Assembly (NCBI RefSeq): GCF_016860605.1 | Contig: NZ_BNJR01000017.1 | Span: 186,001-250,000 of the forward strand | Direction of reading: 5' to 3' | Source of the DNA: Lentilactobacillus fungorum | GTDB lineage: Bacteria; Bacillota; Bacilli; Lactobacillales; Lactobacillaceae | Length of the DNA: 64,000 nt | Part shown: one piece after another, positions 34,463-42,900 of the stretch | How the letters are laid out: each line of letters opens with the position of its first letter | Position numbering within the stretch: the stretch's first letter is position 1 | Position numbers and translations under genes: made by a program | The notes under the pieces: model-generated | Told to the model about the DNA's origin: nothing | The model's input: the letters and a program-made list of their open reading frames with translations, nothing else | Databases searched by the model: none

Positions 34463-34782
34463 TCACTGGCTGAATTAACGCCTTCTAGGTTTTAATAGCA
34501 ACTCCAAACAATAAATCGTTTCTGATTGGAAGTTAACTTACGATCATACTTAAAATATAATTTTTGGTTTGTTGTTGTGGGCAATTCGTGCATCCTTCCT
34601 TTCTAAATCCATCATTCTTTGGAGAAGCTTGGTTAACGCATGTTGTGTTGTGGTGTGCTTTGTTTATCACCTCCCTTCATATTTGATTGTCTATAGAATA
34701 CCTGCTTGAACTTAACTGAAGCTTAAATCTGGAAATAATCTATTATTTTTTCTCATCTCTTTTTTCGACCATCAACAGTTAC

Positions 34783-35208
34783 TTAAGATGATTGGGTATA
34801 TTGCACGCTTAAGCCGTTACTATTAACGTTGGTCGCATCGGTCAGCCCCGAATCAATCGTTTTGTAAGAAGAATGAGTGATCTTTTCTGGCCGATGCTCA
34901 AACCCACTATTATCGGTTAAAGTTTCCGCTGACGTTTCTGATGGGGTCAGAGATGTCATTGGCCTTTTAACCACCGTCAAAGAGCTTTTGGAAGAATCGC
35001 TCAGTTCAATCTTAGGCTTCTTGCCTGAGTCAAAATTACTTTTACTTTTGCCCATGCTCACCTCAGTTTGATTGATCTGTTTGATTTGTCGAGGTTGTGT
35101 CGACGTGACGGCTGCATTTGCCGAAATGACTGATCCTAAAATTGTCCCGGTCATCACCAAACTGACACTGGCACTAAACAGTCCTTTTTTTAGTCTAATC
35201 GTAATCAA
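34783..35208 (-). CDS. Small secreted protein of unknown function
   Basis: A protein of about 141 residues with a signal peptide (KKGLFSASVSLVMTGTILGSVISANA) and a low-complexity Ser/Thr/Lys-rich mature part. No domain recognised. The start is probably TTG at 35208, because AAAGGGGAG lies 3-5 nt upstream; the ATG at 35238 has no ribosome site and lies in a decayed repeat. It could be the shortened remains of a larger surface protein. Confidence 0.5.
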   Translation of the reverse strand: MITIRLKKGLFSASVSLVMTGTILGSVISANAAVTSTQPRQIKQINQTEVSMGKSKSNFDSGKKPKIELSDSSKSSLTVVKRPMTSLTPSETSAETLTDNSGFEHRPEKITHSSYKTIDSGLTDATNVNSNGLSVQYTQSS

Positions 35209-35221
35209 TTTCTCCCCTTTG

Positions 35222-35345
35222 TTCAAAAAGCGCTGCAAAGTACAAATATCTGTTTAAGCACCTGCAATCTAAATCTCAAGCTTGCAAATTTAAATTGGAA
35301 GTAACTTTTGTACCAATCCCTAACTGCTTTACTTTGCTTACTTTA
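35222..35345 (+). repeat. Decayed palindromic element
   Basis: An old copy of the family: AGCGCTGCAAAGTAC at the left, TTTAAGCACC after it, a worn centre, and CCCTAACTGCTTTACTTTGC near the right. Pairing in the stems is largely lost. Its left end, not its right end, faces the neighbouring gene, unlike the intact copies. Confidence 0.65.
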
Positions 35346-35470
35346 ATTAGGTATCTCTTTTAAATAATTGGCATCCTCTCCTTCGTATTTGATTATCACT
35401 AGATTAAATGGTTGCCCTTAATCGAAGCTTAAATTCGCAAACTAATTTCGCAAATTCAATTCAGCTTAAG

Positions 35471-35517
35471 AAAACCGCAAACTTTTTAATGGAAACTAAA
35501 GTTTGCGGTTATTTTTT
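35471..35517. terminator. Bidirectional terminator
   Basis: AACCGCAAACTTT/AAAGTTTGCGGTT, a 13-bp perfect stem with A- and T-rich flanks on both strands. It separates the NmrA unit from the small secreted gene. Confidence 0.8.
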
Positions 35518-35661
35518 GAGCAAAATTGTGAGCGGCTAAACTCAATTGCTAATTATGGTTACGACTTGGATCCCAATTAGTGTGTTCATAACCGCAACGA
35601 TGGGCATGAAACGCTCAACTCGCTTTTGCATCCCTATCGCTTAACGAACAAGACTAATTAC

Positions 35662-35705
35662 AAAAAGGACTAACCATTCCACAGCCAGAAACGATTAGCC
35701 CTTTT
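35662..35705 (-). terminator. Terminator of the NmrA-type gene
   Basis: AAAAGG-CTAA pairs with TTAG-CCTTTT. A second hairpin, CTGGGAT/ATCCCAG (35713-35740), lies between it and the stop codon. Confidence 0.55.
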
Positions 35706-35757
35706 CACTAAATTCTGGGATCAAAACGTTTTTTATCCCAGTAAAGTTTACATTCAA

Positions 35758-36399
35758 TTAATAAAACGATGGTTTATCCCCATCTGTATTTGGTTGATTG
35801 ACGCCGACCGAATGGCGAACCTGAGCAGTCGGATCGTTAATTAAACGAACGACAAAATCCGCAATACTCTTTCGTGATACTTCAGTGCCCTTAAAAGCTT
35901 CACCCTTTTGGGTAGTTTCGTAATCCACAATATCTTTGTTAGATAACCAAGCTGGTCGAATAATCGTATAATCCAGCCCGGAACTTTCAATTACTCTGGC
36001 CGCAGCAGCATATGTTTCCAGATAACCACCATCTAATTGCTGGTGGTTCCATTTACCAAAATTGCCCGGAACCTCATCGTAGATCCCCAACGTTGAAATC
36101 CAGATTAGTCGACTAACGCCGGCCTGATCCATCGCCGCCATAATTGCTTTAGCTTGGTCTTCAATGTTTTTACCAGCAAGGTTAGCATACACGATATCGA
36201 TGTCTGCCATTGCTGAAAGAAGCGCCCGAACATCCGTCGCATCACCTTGAATCACCGTCTCTCGATCAGCATCAGCTACTTGAAGTCGACTTTTATCCCG
36301 CAAAAATAATGTTAAGTGATGATTGGTTTCTTCCAAGAGTTGCTTTTCCACTAAGCGGGCAATTTGACCATTTGCCCCAAGAATTAATACGTTCGCCAT
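35758..36399 (-). CDS. NmrA-like NAD(P)-binding protein
   Basis: A 213-residue atypical short-chain dehydrogenase. The dinucleotide motif GANGQIA is at 8-14, with the family pattern VYANLAGKN, and WISTLGIYDE. Such proteins act as NADP sensors or oxidoreductases; the role here is unknown. The ATG at 36399 with AGGAGGA upstream is the start; the longer frame enters the palindromic element that forms its leader. It follows an aldo/keto reductase gene on the same strand. Confidence 0.85.
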   Translation of the reverse strand: MANVLILGANGQIARLVEKQLLEETNHHLTLFLRDKSRLQVADADRETVIQGDATDVRALLSAMADIDIVYANLAGKNIEDQAKAIMAAMDQAGVSRLIWISTLGIYDEVPGNFGKWNHQQLDGGYLETYAAAARVIESSGLDYTIIRPAWLSNKDIVDYETTQKGEAFKGTEVSRKSIADFVVRLINDPTAQVRHSVGVNQPNTDGDKPSFY

Positions 36400-36423
36400 A
36401 AAATTAACCAGTCCTCCTAATAA

Positions 36424-36573
36424 AGTGATCGTAGCAAAGCGGTTAGAGAGCGCCAGGTAGGCTAGGCGTTTCACGGCCGTCAGAGCCTAAGTTTACTTGA
36501 CCAAAAATCCCGAGCTTGGATTTTTGCGCAAGTAGGCTTAGGTGCAGCTTTCTTGCTTTGCATAGCTATCCTT
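36424..36573 (-). repeat. Single palindromic element, start-codon subtype, with insertion
   Basis: One unit whose right end is 24 nt before the NmrA-type start. It carries an extra segment with GGCGTTTCACGGCCGTC between stem 2 and stem 3, also present at 37876-37892 and, inverted, at 15086-15102. Confidence 0.88.
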
Positions 36574-36614
36574 TAAATGATTTCGTCTATAATTTCAATT
36601 TTATCCCATTATCC

Positions 36615-37439
36615 TTAAGCCATGTCTGTTTCAGATAATTGGTTCAGCGTTTGCATGTCTGCCGCACTAATTTCAAAATCTAATTGAGTATTGTTTTCAA
36701 TGTGAGCTTGATGGGTTGCTTTCGGCAGCGGCAAAACGCCATTTTGAAGCACAAACTTAATTGCTAATTGAGCAACACTTACCTTGTAATTGTCTGCAAT
36801 CCGCTTGATATCCGGATTCTCCAAGATACCGCCAGTTGCTAATGGTGAATAAGCTTCAACCAACATGCTGTTATCTTGGGCAAATTTCGTAATTTGGGGT
36901 TCCGTGTAGCCGACAAAATACCGAATTTGATCAACCATCGGCTGAACATCAGCCGTTTTGATAATGTTTTGTAAGTCATGAACGTTAAAATTAGAAACAC
37001 CAATTGCCCGGACATTGCCACTGGCATAAATGTCCTGCATCGCTTTCCAGACCTCAACATTGGCTTCATCGTAGTTGGCGCCCCGCTCATTCCATGGCCA
37101 CGGGGCGTGAATAAGGTACAGATCCAAATAAGAAAGATTCAAAGCCGCCATCGTTGATTGGAAATCAGCAATGGCCCCGTCGTAGGTTTTCGTCGCTGCC
37201 GGTAACTTGGATGTCACAAACACATTTTCTCGATCAACATCCGAGTCAAGGATTGCTTCACCCACGCTTTTCTCATTCCGATAAGCTTTTGCCGTATCAA
37301 TGTGGCGATACCCAGCCTTTAATGCCAGGCTCACCGCGTCATAGGTTGGCTGACCCCCAGGAATCTGCCAGGTGCCAAAGCCAACTTTGGGGATCTTAAC
37401 CCCATTCGTTAATTCATAGGTATCCGTTAAGAATGACAT
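36615..37439 (-). CDS. Aldo/keto reductase (AKR5-like)
   Basis: A 274-residue NADPH-dependent reductase. Tetrad residues are in DTAKAYRNEKSVG (Asp, Tyr), TSKLP (Lys) and LIHAPWPW (His); the cofactor end reads LPLPKATHQAHIENN. AAAGGAGAG precedes the ATG at 37439. Its leader is a four-unit palindromic array. It is probably co-transcribed with the NmrA-type gene 215 nt downstream. Confidence 0.9.
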   Translation of the reverse strand: MSFLTDTYELTNGVKIPKVGFGTWQIPGGQPTYDAVSLALKAGYRHIDTAKAYRNEKSVGEAILDSDVDRENVFVTSKLPAATKTYDGAIADFQSTMAALNLSYLDLYLIHAPWPWNERGANYDEANVEVWKAMQDIYASGNVRAIGVSNFNVHDLQNIIKTADVQPMVDQIRYFVGYTEPQITKFAQDNSMLVEAYSPLATGGILENPDIKRIADNYKVSVAQLAIKFVLQNGVLPLPKATHQAHIENNTQLDFEISAADMQTLNQLSETDMA

Positions 37440-37463
37440 GTCAGTCTCTCCTTTATAATTAAT

Positions 37464-37973
37464 AGTGAGCGGAGCAAAGCGCTTAGAAAGCGGAGCCTAA
37501 GTCCTCTTGGTTGGAAATCCCGGGCTTGGATTTCTGACCAAGAGGATTTAGGTGCAGCTTTCTGCTTTGCGTAGCTGTCCTAAAATAGTGAGCAGAGCAA
37601 AGCGTCTAGGGATCGGAGTGTAAGTCCCCTCAGCCGCAAATTCCCGGGCTTGGAATTTGCGGCTGAGGTGCTTACGCGCAGAGCCCTGCTTTGCGCAGCT
37701 GTCCTAAAATAGTGAGCGGAGCCAGGCGCTTAGAAAGCGGAGCGGAAGTCTCCTCTAACAGAAATTCCTGGGTTTGGAATTTTTGTTAGAGGTGCTTCCG
37801 TGTAGCTTTCTGCCTGGCGCAGCTGTCCTAAAATAGTGAGCGAAGCAAAGCGCTTAGAAAGCGCCAAGTAGGCTAGGCGTTTCACGGCCGTCGGAGCCTA
37901 AGTCCTCTTGGTTGGAAATCCCGGGCTTGGATTTCTGGCCAAGAGGATTTAGGTGAAGCTTTCCGCTTTGCGC
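37464..37973 (-). repeat. Array of four palindromic elements, start-codon subtype
   Basis: Copies: 37464-37582, 37587-37706, 37711-37830 and 37835-37973 (the last with the GGCGTTTCACGGCCGTC insertion and without its terminal AGCTGTCCTA). Spacers are AAAT or similar. The third copy has outer stem GCCAGGC/GCCTGGC instead of GCAAAGC/GCTTTGC. The right end lies 24 nt before the aldo/keto reductase start. Confidence 0.93.
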
Positions 37974-38039
37974 CCACCACGTATAGCGAGTACCTTCATT
38001 ATGACGCTTTTAACAACAAAAGGCGAGAATTGTGATACG

Positions 38040-38075
38040 AAAAAAGACCCAAAATCGTCATTTTGAGTCTTTTTT
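38040..38075. terminator. Bidirectional terminator
   Basis: AAAAAAGAC-CAAAAT pairs with ATTTTG-GTCTTTTTT. It probably ends the S-layer transcript. Positions 38076-38409 contain no gene that I can support; a hairpin CTAAGGGCC/GGCCTTAG lies at about 38353-38378. Confidence 0.75.
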
Positions 38076-38409
38076 GAACAAGCAGGTCGACATATAGTGT
38101 TTGCATTAATCTTGTTAGTGATTGATTGTTCGAATTCGCAAGTCCCCTTATTGCCGGACAAAATAAATTCACCCGTCCCTGCTACTCCTAAGCTACTATC
38201 CTGCCAACCAAAAAGGGTAAAATTGGCTATTTGCAAACAGTAATTATCCCCATAGCAATATTATCATGTGGATGATGACAGTGTCATTTTTTTCGCTCGT
38301 AACTTGTGGATACCAAAGCAATTATCTCCCGTAACTAGAAAGTGATGCCTTCCTAAGGGCCCAATTGTTGGCCTTAGTTGATTTTTAAATCAACGTGCAC
38401 TGGCTTAAT

Positions 38410-39684
38410 CTAATTTCTGACAATGTAATACAACTTCAACGTATCGCCATAGCGGGCGTTGGCGTTCGCGGCTAATGTCCGGTTCTTGTCAAAGTAGTAG
38501 GTTTTGCCATCAACGCCGTTTAAAATTGTCAGCTTGCCATTAGTAAATAATGCATTATCAAAAATGGACGTTGCCATCACTCCTTGACCATTACTTGAGA
38601 ACAAGGCTCTTTCAGAATCAGATAGCGTTGGATAAGTATTACCAATTAGTTGGCCAGCATTAATTTGAGCATTCGTATTAGTTGAATAATAGGTTAATTG
38701 TGACGTGTATTGCGCACTGGCCCGGTCCACATATACCGCATAGCTATCGCTGCCAACAGTCAAGTCAGCTAAGTTAGTGTTCGGTTGCGTCTTGCTGATT
38801 GTATAACCGGCTGGAACGTTTTTCGAAACAGCCGCTGTGAGCGAATCGGTTGTATTCAAAATGTCGCCTAACTTGGCCCCATTGGTCAGTTTAGCACCGC
38901 TCTTTAAATCAGTTGGTTGAATAATCCATTGATAACTACCGACTGATTGGCCTGACGCGTTTAGGTAATTAATCTTTAAGCTATTGTTTGAAGTTGCCGT
39001 ATTTGTGTTAGTCGGCGCATTCAGGCCATCGGCGTAAACCCAACCGTTAATCGTGGCATTATTGTTATCACTTACTTGATAATAAAGATACCCTTCCCGC
39101 GTTTTAGTAGCAGCGGCCGTAACCGTGAACGTATCACCGGCTTTATAGCCACTCATATCAACTTGTTGGGCCTTATACTGGGACCACTTTGGATTAACCC
39201 AAAGCGTATTTTTATTGATATCTTTTAACGTATAGCCCGTTGTAATCGTTGGCATGTTGGCATTAGCCATCGTATTGGCCGATTGAACGCCACCAGCAAA
39301 CGCATTGGTTGACTTGCCACCATAGATCCAACCACGATAGTTGCCGTTAAAGGAAACCACTTTGTAGTAAACGGAACCCTTGTTCGTTGTCGCAACTCGA
39401 TAAGCCCGGAAATACTTCGTCGAACTCTTTGAATTCCCATAACTCTGCAACGTGTACTTAGAAGCTACCAGCCGTGCGCCCCGTAAAGTACCTGCCTTAG
39501 TGTATAACGCGTTCGACCCATTAGTCACCACGTTGCGTGTTTCTGGCGCGCTAGTCATTGTCTTGTTTGATGTAATTCTCGCATACGTTTTTGCGCTGGC
39601 CTTCGTACTGGTCAAGCTCGAAGCGGCAACCATTGAAACTGCTGCCAAACCTAAATATAGTGATTTTTTTAATCCTGAATTCAT
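38410..39684 (-). CDS. S-layer protein of the L. brevis type
   Basis: A 424-residue secreted protein. The signal peptide (MNSGLKKSLYLGLAAVSMVA to TKASA) and the next 150 residues (RNVVTNGSNALYTKAGT, STKYFRAYRVATTNKGSVYYKVV, GWIYGGKSTNAFAGG, TKTREGYLYYQVSD) closely follow the wall-binding half of L. brevis S-layer proteins as I recall them. The C-terminal half is the variable self-assembly part, rich in Thr, Asn and Tyr. High-expression codon style. Start ATG 39684 after GTGGGGAG. Neighbour of the giant protease. Confidence 0.82.
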   Translation of the reverse strand: MNSGLKKSLYLGLAAVSMVAASSLTSTKASAKTYARITSNKTMTSAPETRNVVTNGSNALYTKAGTLRGARLVASKYTLQSYGNSKSSTKYFRAYRVATTNKGSVYYKVVSFNGNYRGWIYGGKSTNAFAGGVQSANTMANANMPTITTGYTLKDINKNTLWVNPKWSQYKAQQVDMSGYKAGDTFTVTAAATKTREGYLYYQVSDNNNATINGWVYADGLNAPTNTNTATSNNSLKINYLNASGQSVGSYQWIIQPTDLKSGAKLTNGAKLGDILNTTDSLTAAVSKNVPAGYTISKTQPNTNLADLTVGSDSYAVYVDRASAQYTSQLTYYSTNTNAQINAGQLIGNTYPTLSDSERALFSSNGQGVMATSIFDNALFTNGKLTILNGVDGKTYYFDKNRTLAANANARYGDTLKLYYIVRN

Positions 39685-39807
39685 AAATTCAACTCCCCAC
39701 ATAGTTTCACGTTTCATTAACGCTGCTTAAATGTTACCACGATCCAAGACAACTGGGAAATAACAAATAAATGAAATCAATTATTTTATTATCTGACCCA
39801 AAAAGTT

Positions 39808-39859
39808 AATAAAGGATGCCGACCATCCCCAAGCGGAGATGAAATTGACACCCTTTATT
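39808..39859 (-). terminator. Terminator of the giant protease gene
   Basis: AATAAAGG/CCTTTATT with an inner GATG/CATC pairing; TTAACTTTTT follows on the minus strand. Confidence 0.65.
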
Positions 39860-39958
39860 AGTTGAACAATATGACATTTTAAAATCCGATTTGACTATAG
39901 TTCGTACATTAAGATCGTCACTGAGCACAAATAACTGTCGATGATTTTACTCACCAGA

Positions 39959-42900
39959 TTACTTGAATTGAACCCAGTGTTTATTTGCAGTAACAAAGTG
40001 ACCGTTTGTCAATACAAATCTAGTTGCTGCACCACTTTTAACCACGTATTTAACATCCAAATAGTGATGTTGCTTCACATGTTTGAGCCGCTTACCCGCT
40101 GCAAACTTAGCCGTTGAATATTCATAAATGCCCTTTTTGGTCGTTACTTTAACTTGCTTAGGCGTTGAAACATAGTAGCCTTTGGGTAATTGAACGGGTT
40201 TAACCGCTGCTTTCAAAACGGTGACGTACTTACCGTTAGTTAATTGCACCCGATAAGCTTTACCACTTTGAACCAGCTTTTTAGCAACGAAGACGGCGTT
40301 CTTAGGTAAATGAAGACCGCGCTTGCCAGCCGCAAATCTAGCTCGGGAATATTCATAGACGCCCTTTTTCATCGTTACAACCCAGGTTTGGTGGAAGCTG
40401 GTGTAATACTTGAAAGAGCTGTTTGGTGATTGCTTGGCCGTGGTTGGCGAAGTTGTCGAACTAGCAGTCATACTCGATGGTTGCGTGGTACTTGCTGCTG
40501 TCGCAGGCGTGGATTGTGTACTTGTTCCAGTAATTTCTCCAGTTGGCAATCCGTTTTCCGGTACTTTTTGACGAATCACATGGAACTTCTTAGTCACAGT
40601 ATTACCAGCTTGGTCAACTGCCGTAATGGTGAAGTAATTATCACCAAGGGCCAAATCATAAGTCTCATTGAAATCGTGAGCAGGGTATGGATTAGCGTCC
40701 TTAGTTGGATCATCATGATTGTTAAAGCCGGCATTGTTTTGCTCATGATAAACATTATTACTATTTGAGTAAAGGCGATAACCGTCAACATTGTCATCAG
40801 CCGAACCCTTTACCGTAAATTGATCACTAGTTGTCGTAATCTTGTAATCGCCAGTTTGTGGATCTACGGTCATCGAATTGGCTTGTGGCATATCCAAAGT
40901 TGGAAATTCTGAATCGACGACAATTTCTAGCGTACCGCGAGTTGATGTTTCCTTGCCATCTTGATCTTTAGTTGTCAGAATGTAGCCAACCCCACGTTGT
41001 TCAGTCTTTCTAAACGGTACTTGGTAACTAAAGCTGCCATCCGACTTAATCTTGACCGTATTTTGGGGATCATCTTGATTAGGTGACTTTAGGATCTGCA
41101 ACTTGTCACTTGGATCGTCAACTTTACCACTAATTGTCAACGACTGGGTGTTGGCATCATAAAGCTTCGACGTTGCCCCAATCAAAGTGATGTTGTTATC
41201 GTTGAGACCATTAAAGGTAATTCCCGGTGTCGGGTCAAAGCGAGTGGTTAAGTCACCCAATTTATGACCTGGCAGTTCAGGAGCCCCTGAAAGTTTGGTG
41301 ACATTTTTTGTCGCCGTAGCGTTGTCATCCAATGGGTTATCCTTGATTTGGGTCAGTTCCGAAAACGCCGGATATCCTGACGCATTAAAAATAATCATTC
41401 CAGCATCTGGTGACTTAATCGCTTCACCAAACTTGTTCGACGGTGCAGTTGTGTAACCATCCAATTCGACGTATGGATTACCATTAAATGGAATATCAAA
41501 AGTTGCCAAGCCGGTTGTTTGGTCAACTTTGGCTTTATAAGTCACTCCAGAAGCGTTATCCACCGCAAATACGGTTTGATCAGGTTGATTTTTCGGCACT
41601 TGTGCCGTGACGGCTACTTTGTCTGAAGAGGTGATAGCTTGCCAGTATGGCATGTCGGATGAAATATCGTCGCGGAACTCACCATTACTTGAATTACTTT
41701 TATCGCCAACTAAAACCCACTTAAATTGCGGGGCGACTGTATCACTAGTCGGGTTGGCCTGATTTTGACCTTTAGCCGCCTGAATTGTTTTAGTCGTTTG
41801 ATTACCAGCAACGTCGGTCAACGTTAATTTTAGTTGACCGTTGCCCTGCTCCAAGGCATTTTTCTGGCTGTCAGTGAGTTTATAAGTCAGGGTTCCGGTA
41901 TTATTTTTGCCGTCATTGCTCAAACTAACGCCACTTTCAGCGCCATTAATGCCAAGCACCAGATCAGAATCAGCAGAGAAGCCGACGCCACTATCGTGAT
42001 AGCTAACAGCTAGAGTGCCACCATTGTAAGTAGCTGAATCGATTGTCGGAGCCGTATCATCCACTTTTACCGGCAAATCAAAGTTTTGCTGCTGATTGTT
42101 GCCACTATTAACGTTAGTCGTCACAATCCGGTACGTGTATTGACCATCTGGAACTACTTTATTATTGCCGGTGGATTGATCATAGACCGTTCCATCCCAT
42201 TTGAACTTAGTTGGATCAAGCCGCATGGATGGTGATAAAGTGAGATCATTATTATAGTCGCTCCCATCTTCATAGTAGGATTTATCTGTATTAGTTTCTT
42301 GATTGACTATTCTAACGACCTTACCAGTTGAATCCAGTACTTCTGCCGTGACGTTCTTCAAGTTCTGTTTAGCAAATACATAGGGACTCACCGAATCGGC
42401 ATTGTGATCCCCATTTGGTGAAAAGGCTACTTTGCTTTCATCAATTTTAGTAGCTGCATTGCTCCAAGTTAAGTCAGTTTTGCCTAAATTAATCGTGTTG
42501 GCAAGCGATTGACTGTCGGTGATGCCAAGGGGATTGTTATTTTCGTCGACCAAATAGCCGCCGCCAAAGACACTATCCTTTTGGTTTGCCGGTTTATCAA
42601 TCGCATTCTCTTGGGTCAAATCACCGACAAATCCTAAATAAGGAACCGAAAGATCTTGATTGGAATCAGCATTTTTAAACTTAACGTAGCCTTCTGCCAA
42701 CGTATTCTTAGCCGTCTTTGGATCAACCTTCAAGGTAAAGTTGACGGTTTTACTTTGACCGGCGGCAACCGTAAAGCTCGGCGTGTCGGCAGTCAGTGAA
42801 GCACCAGCTAACTTAACATCATGAACTCGGTTTTGATTCTCGGTATCTTGGGTCTGGGTATATGGTCCTTGACTATTATCAACTGTGTAAGTTTCGTCAG

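Noticed and set aside
37949-38236. Minus-strand open frame of 95 codons
   Set aside because: It runs through a strong bidirectional terminator and into a palindromic element, and the residues before the terminator match nothing I know.
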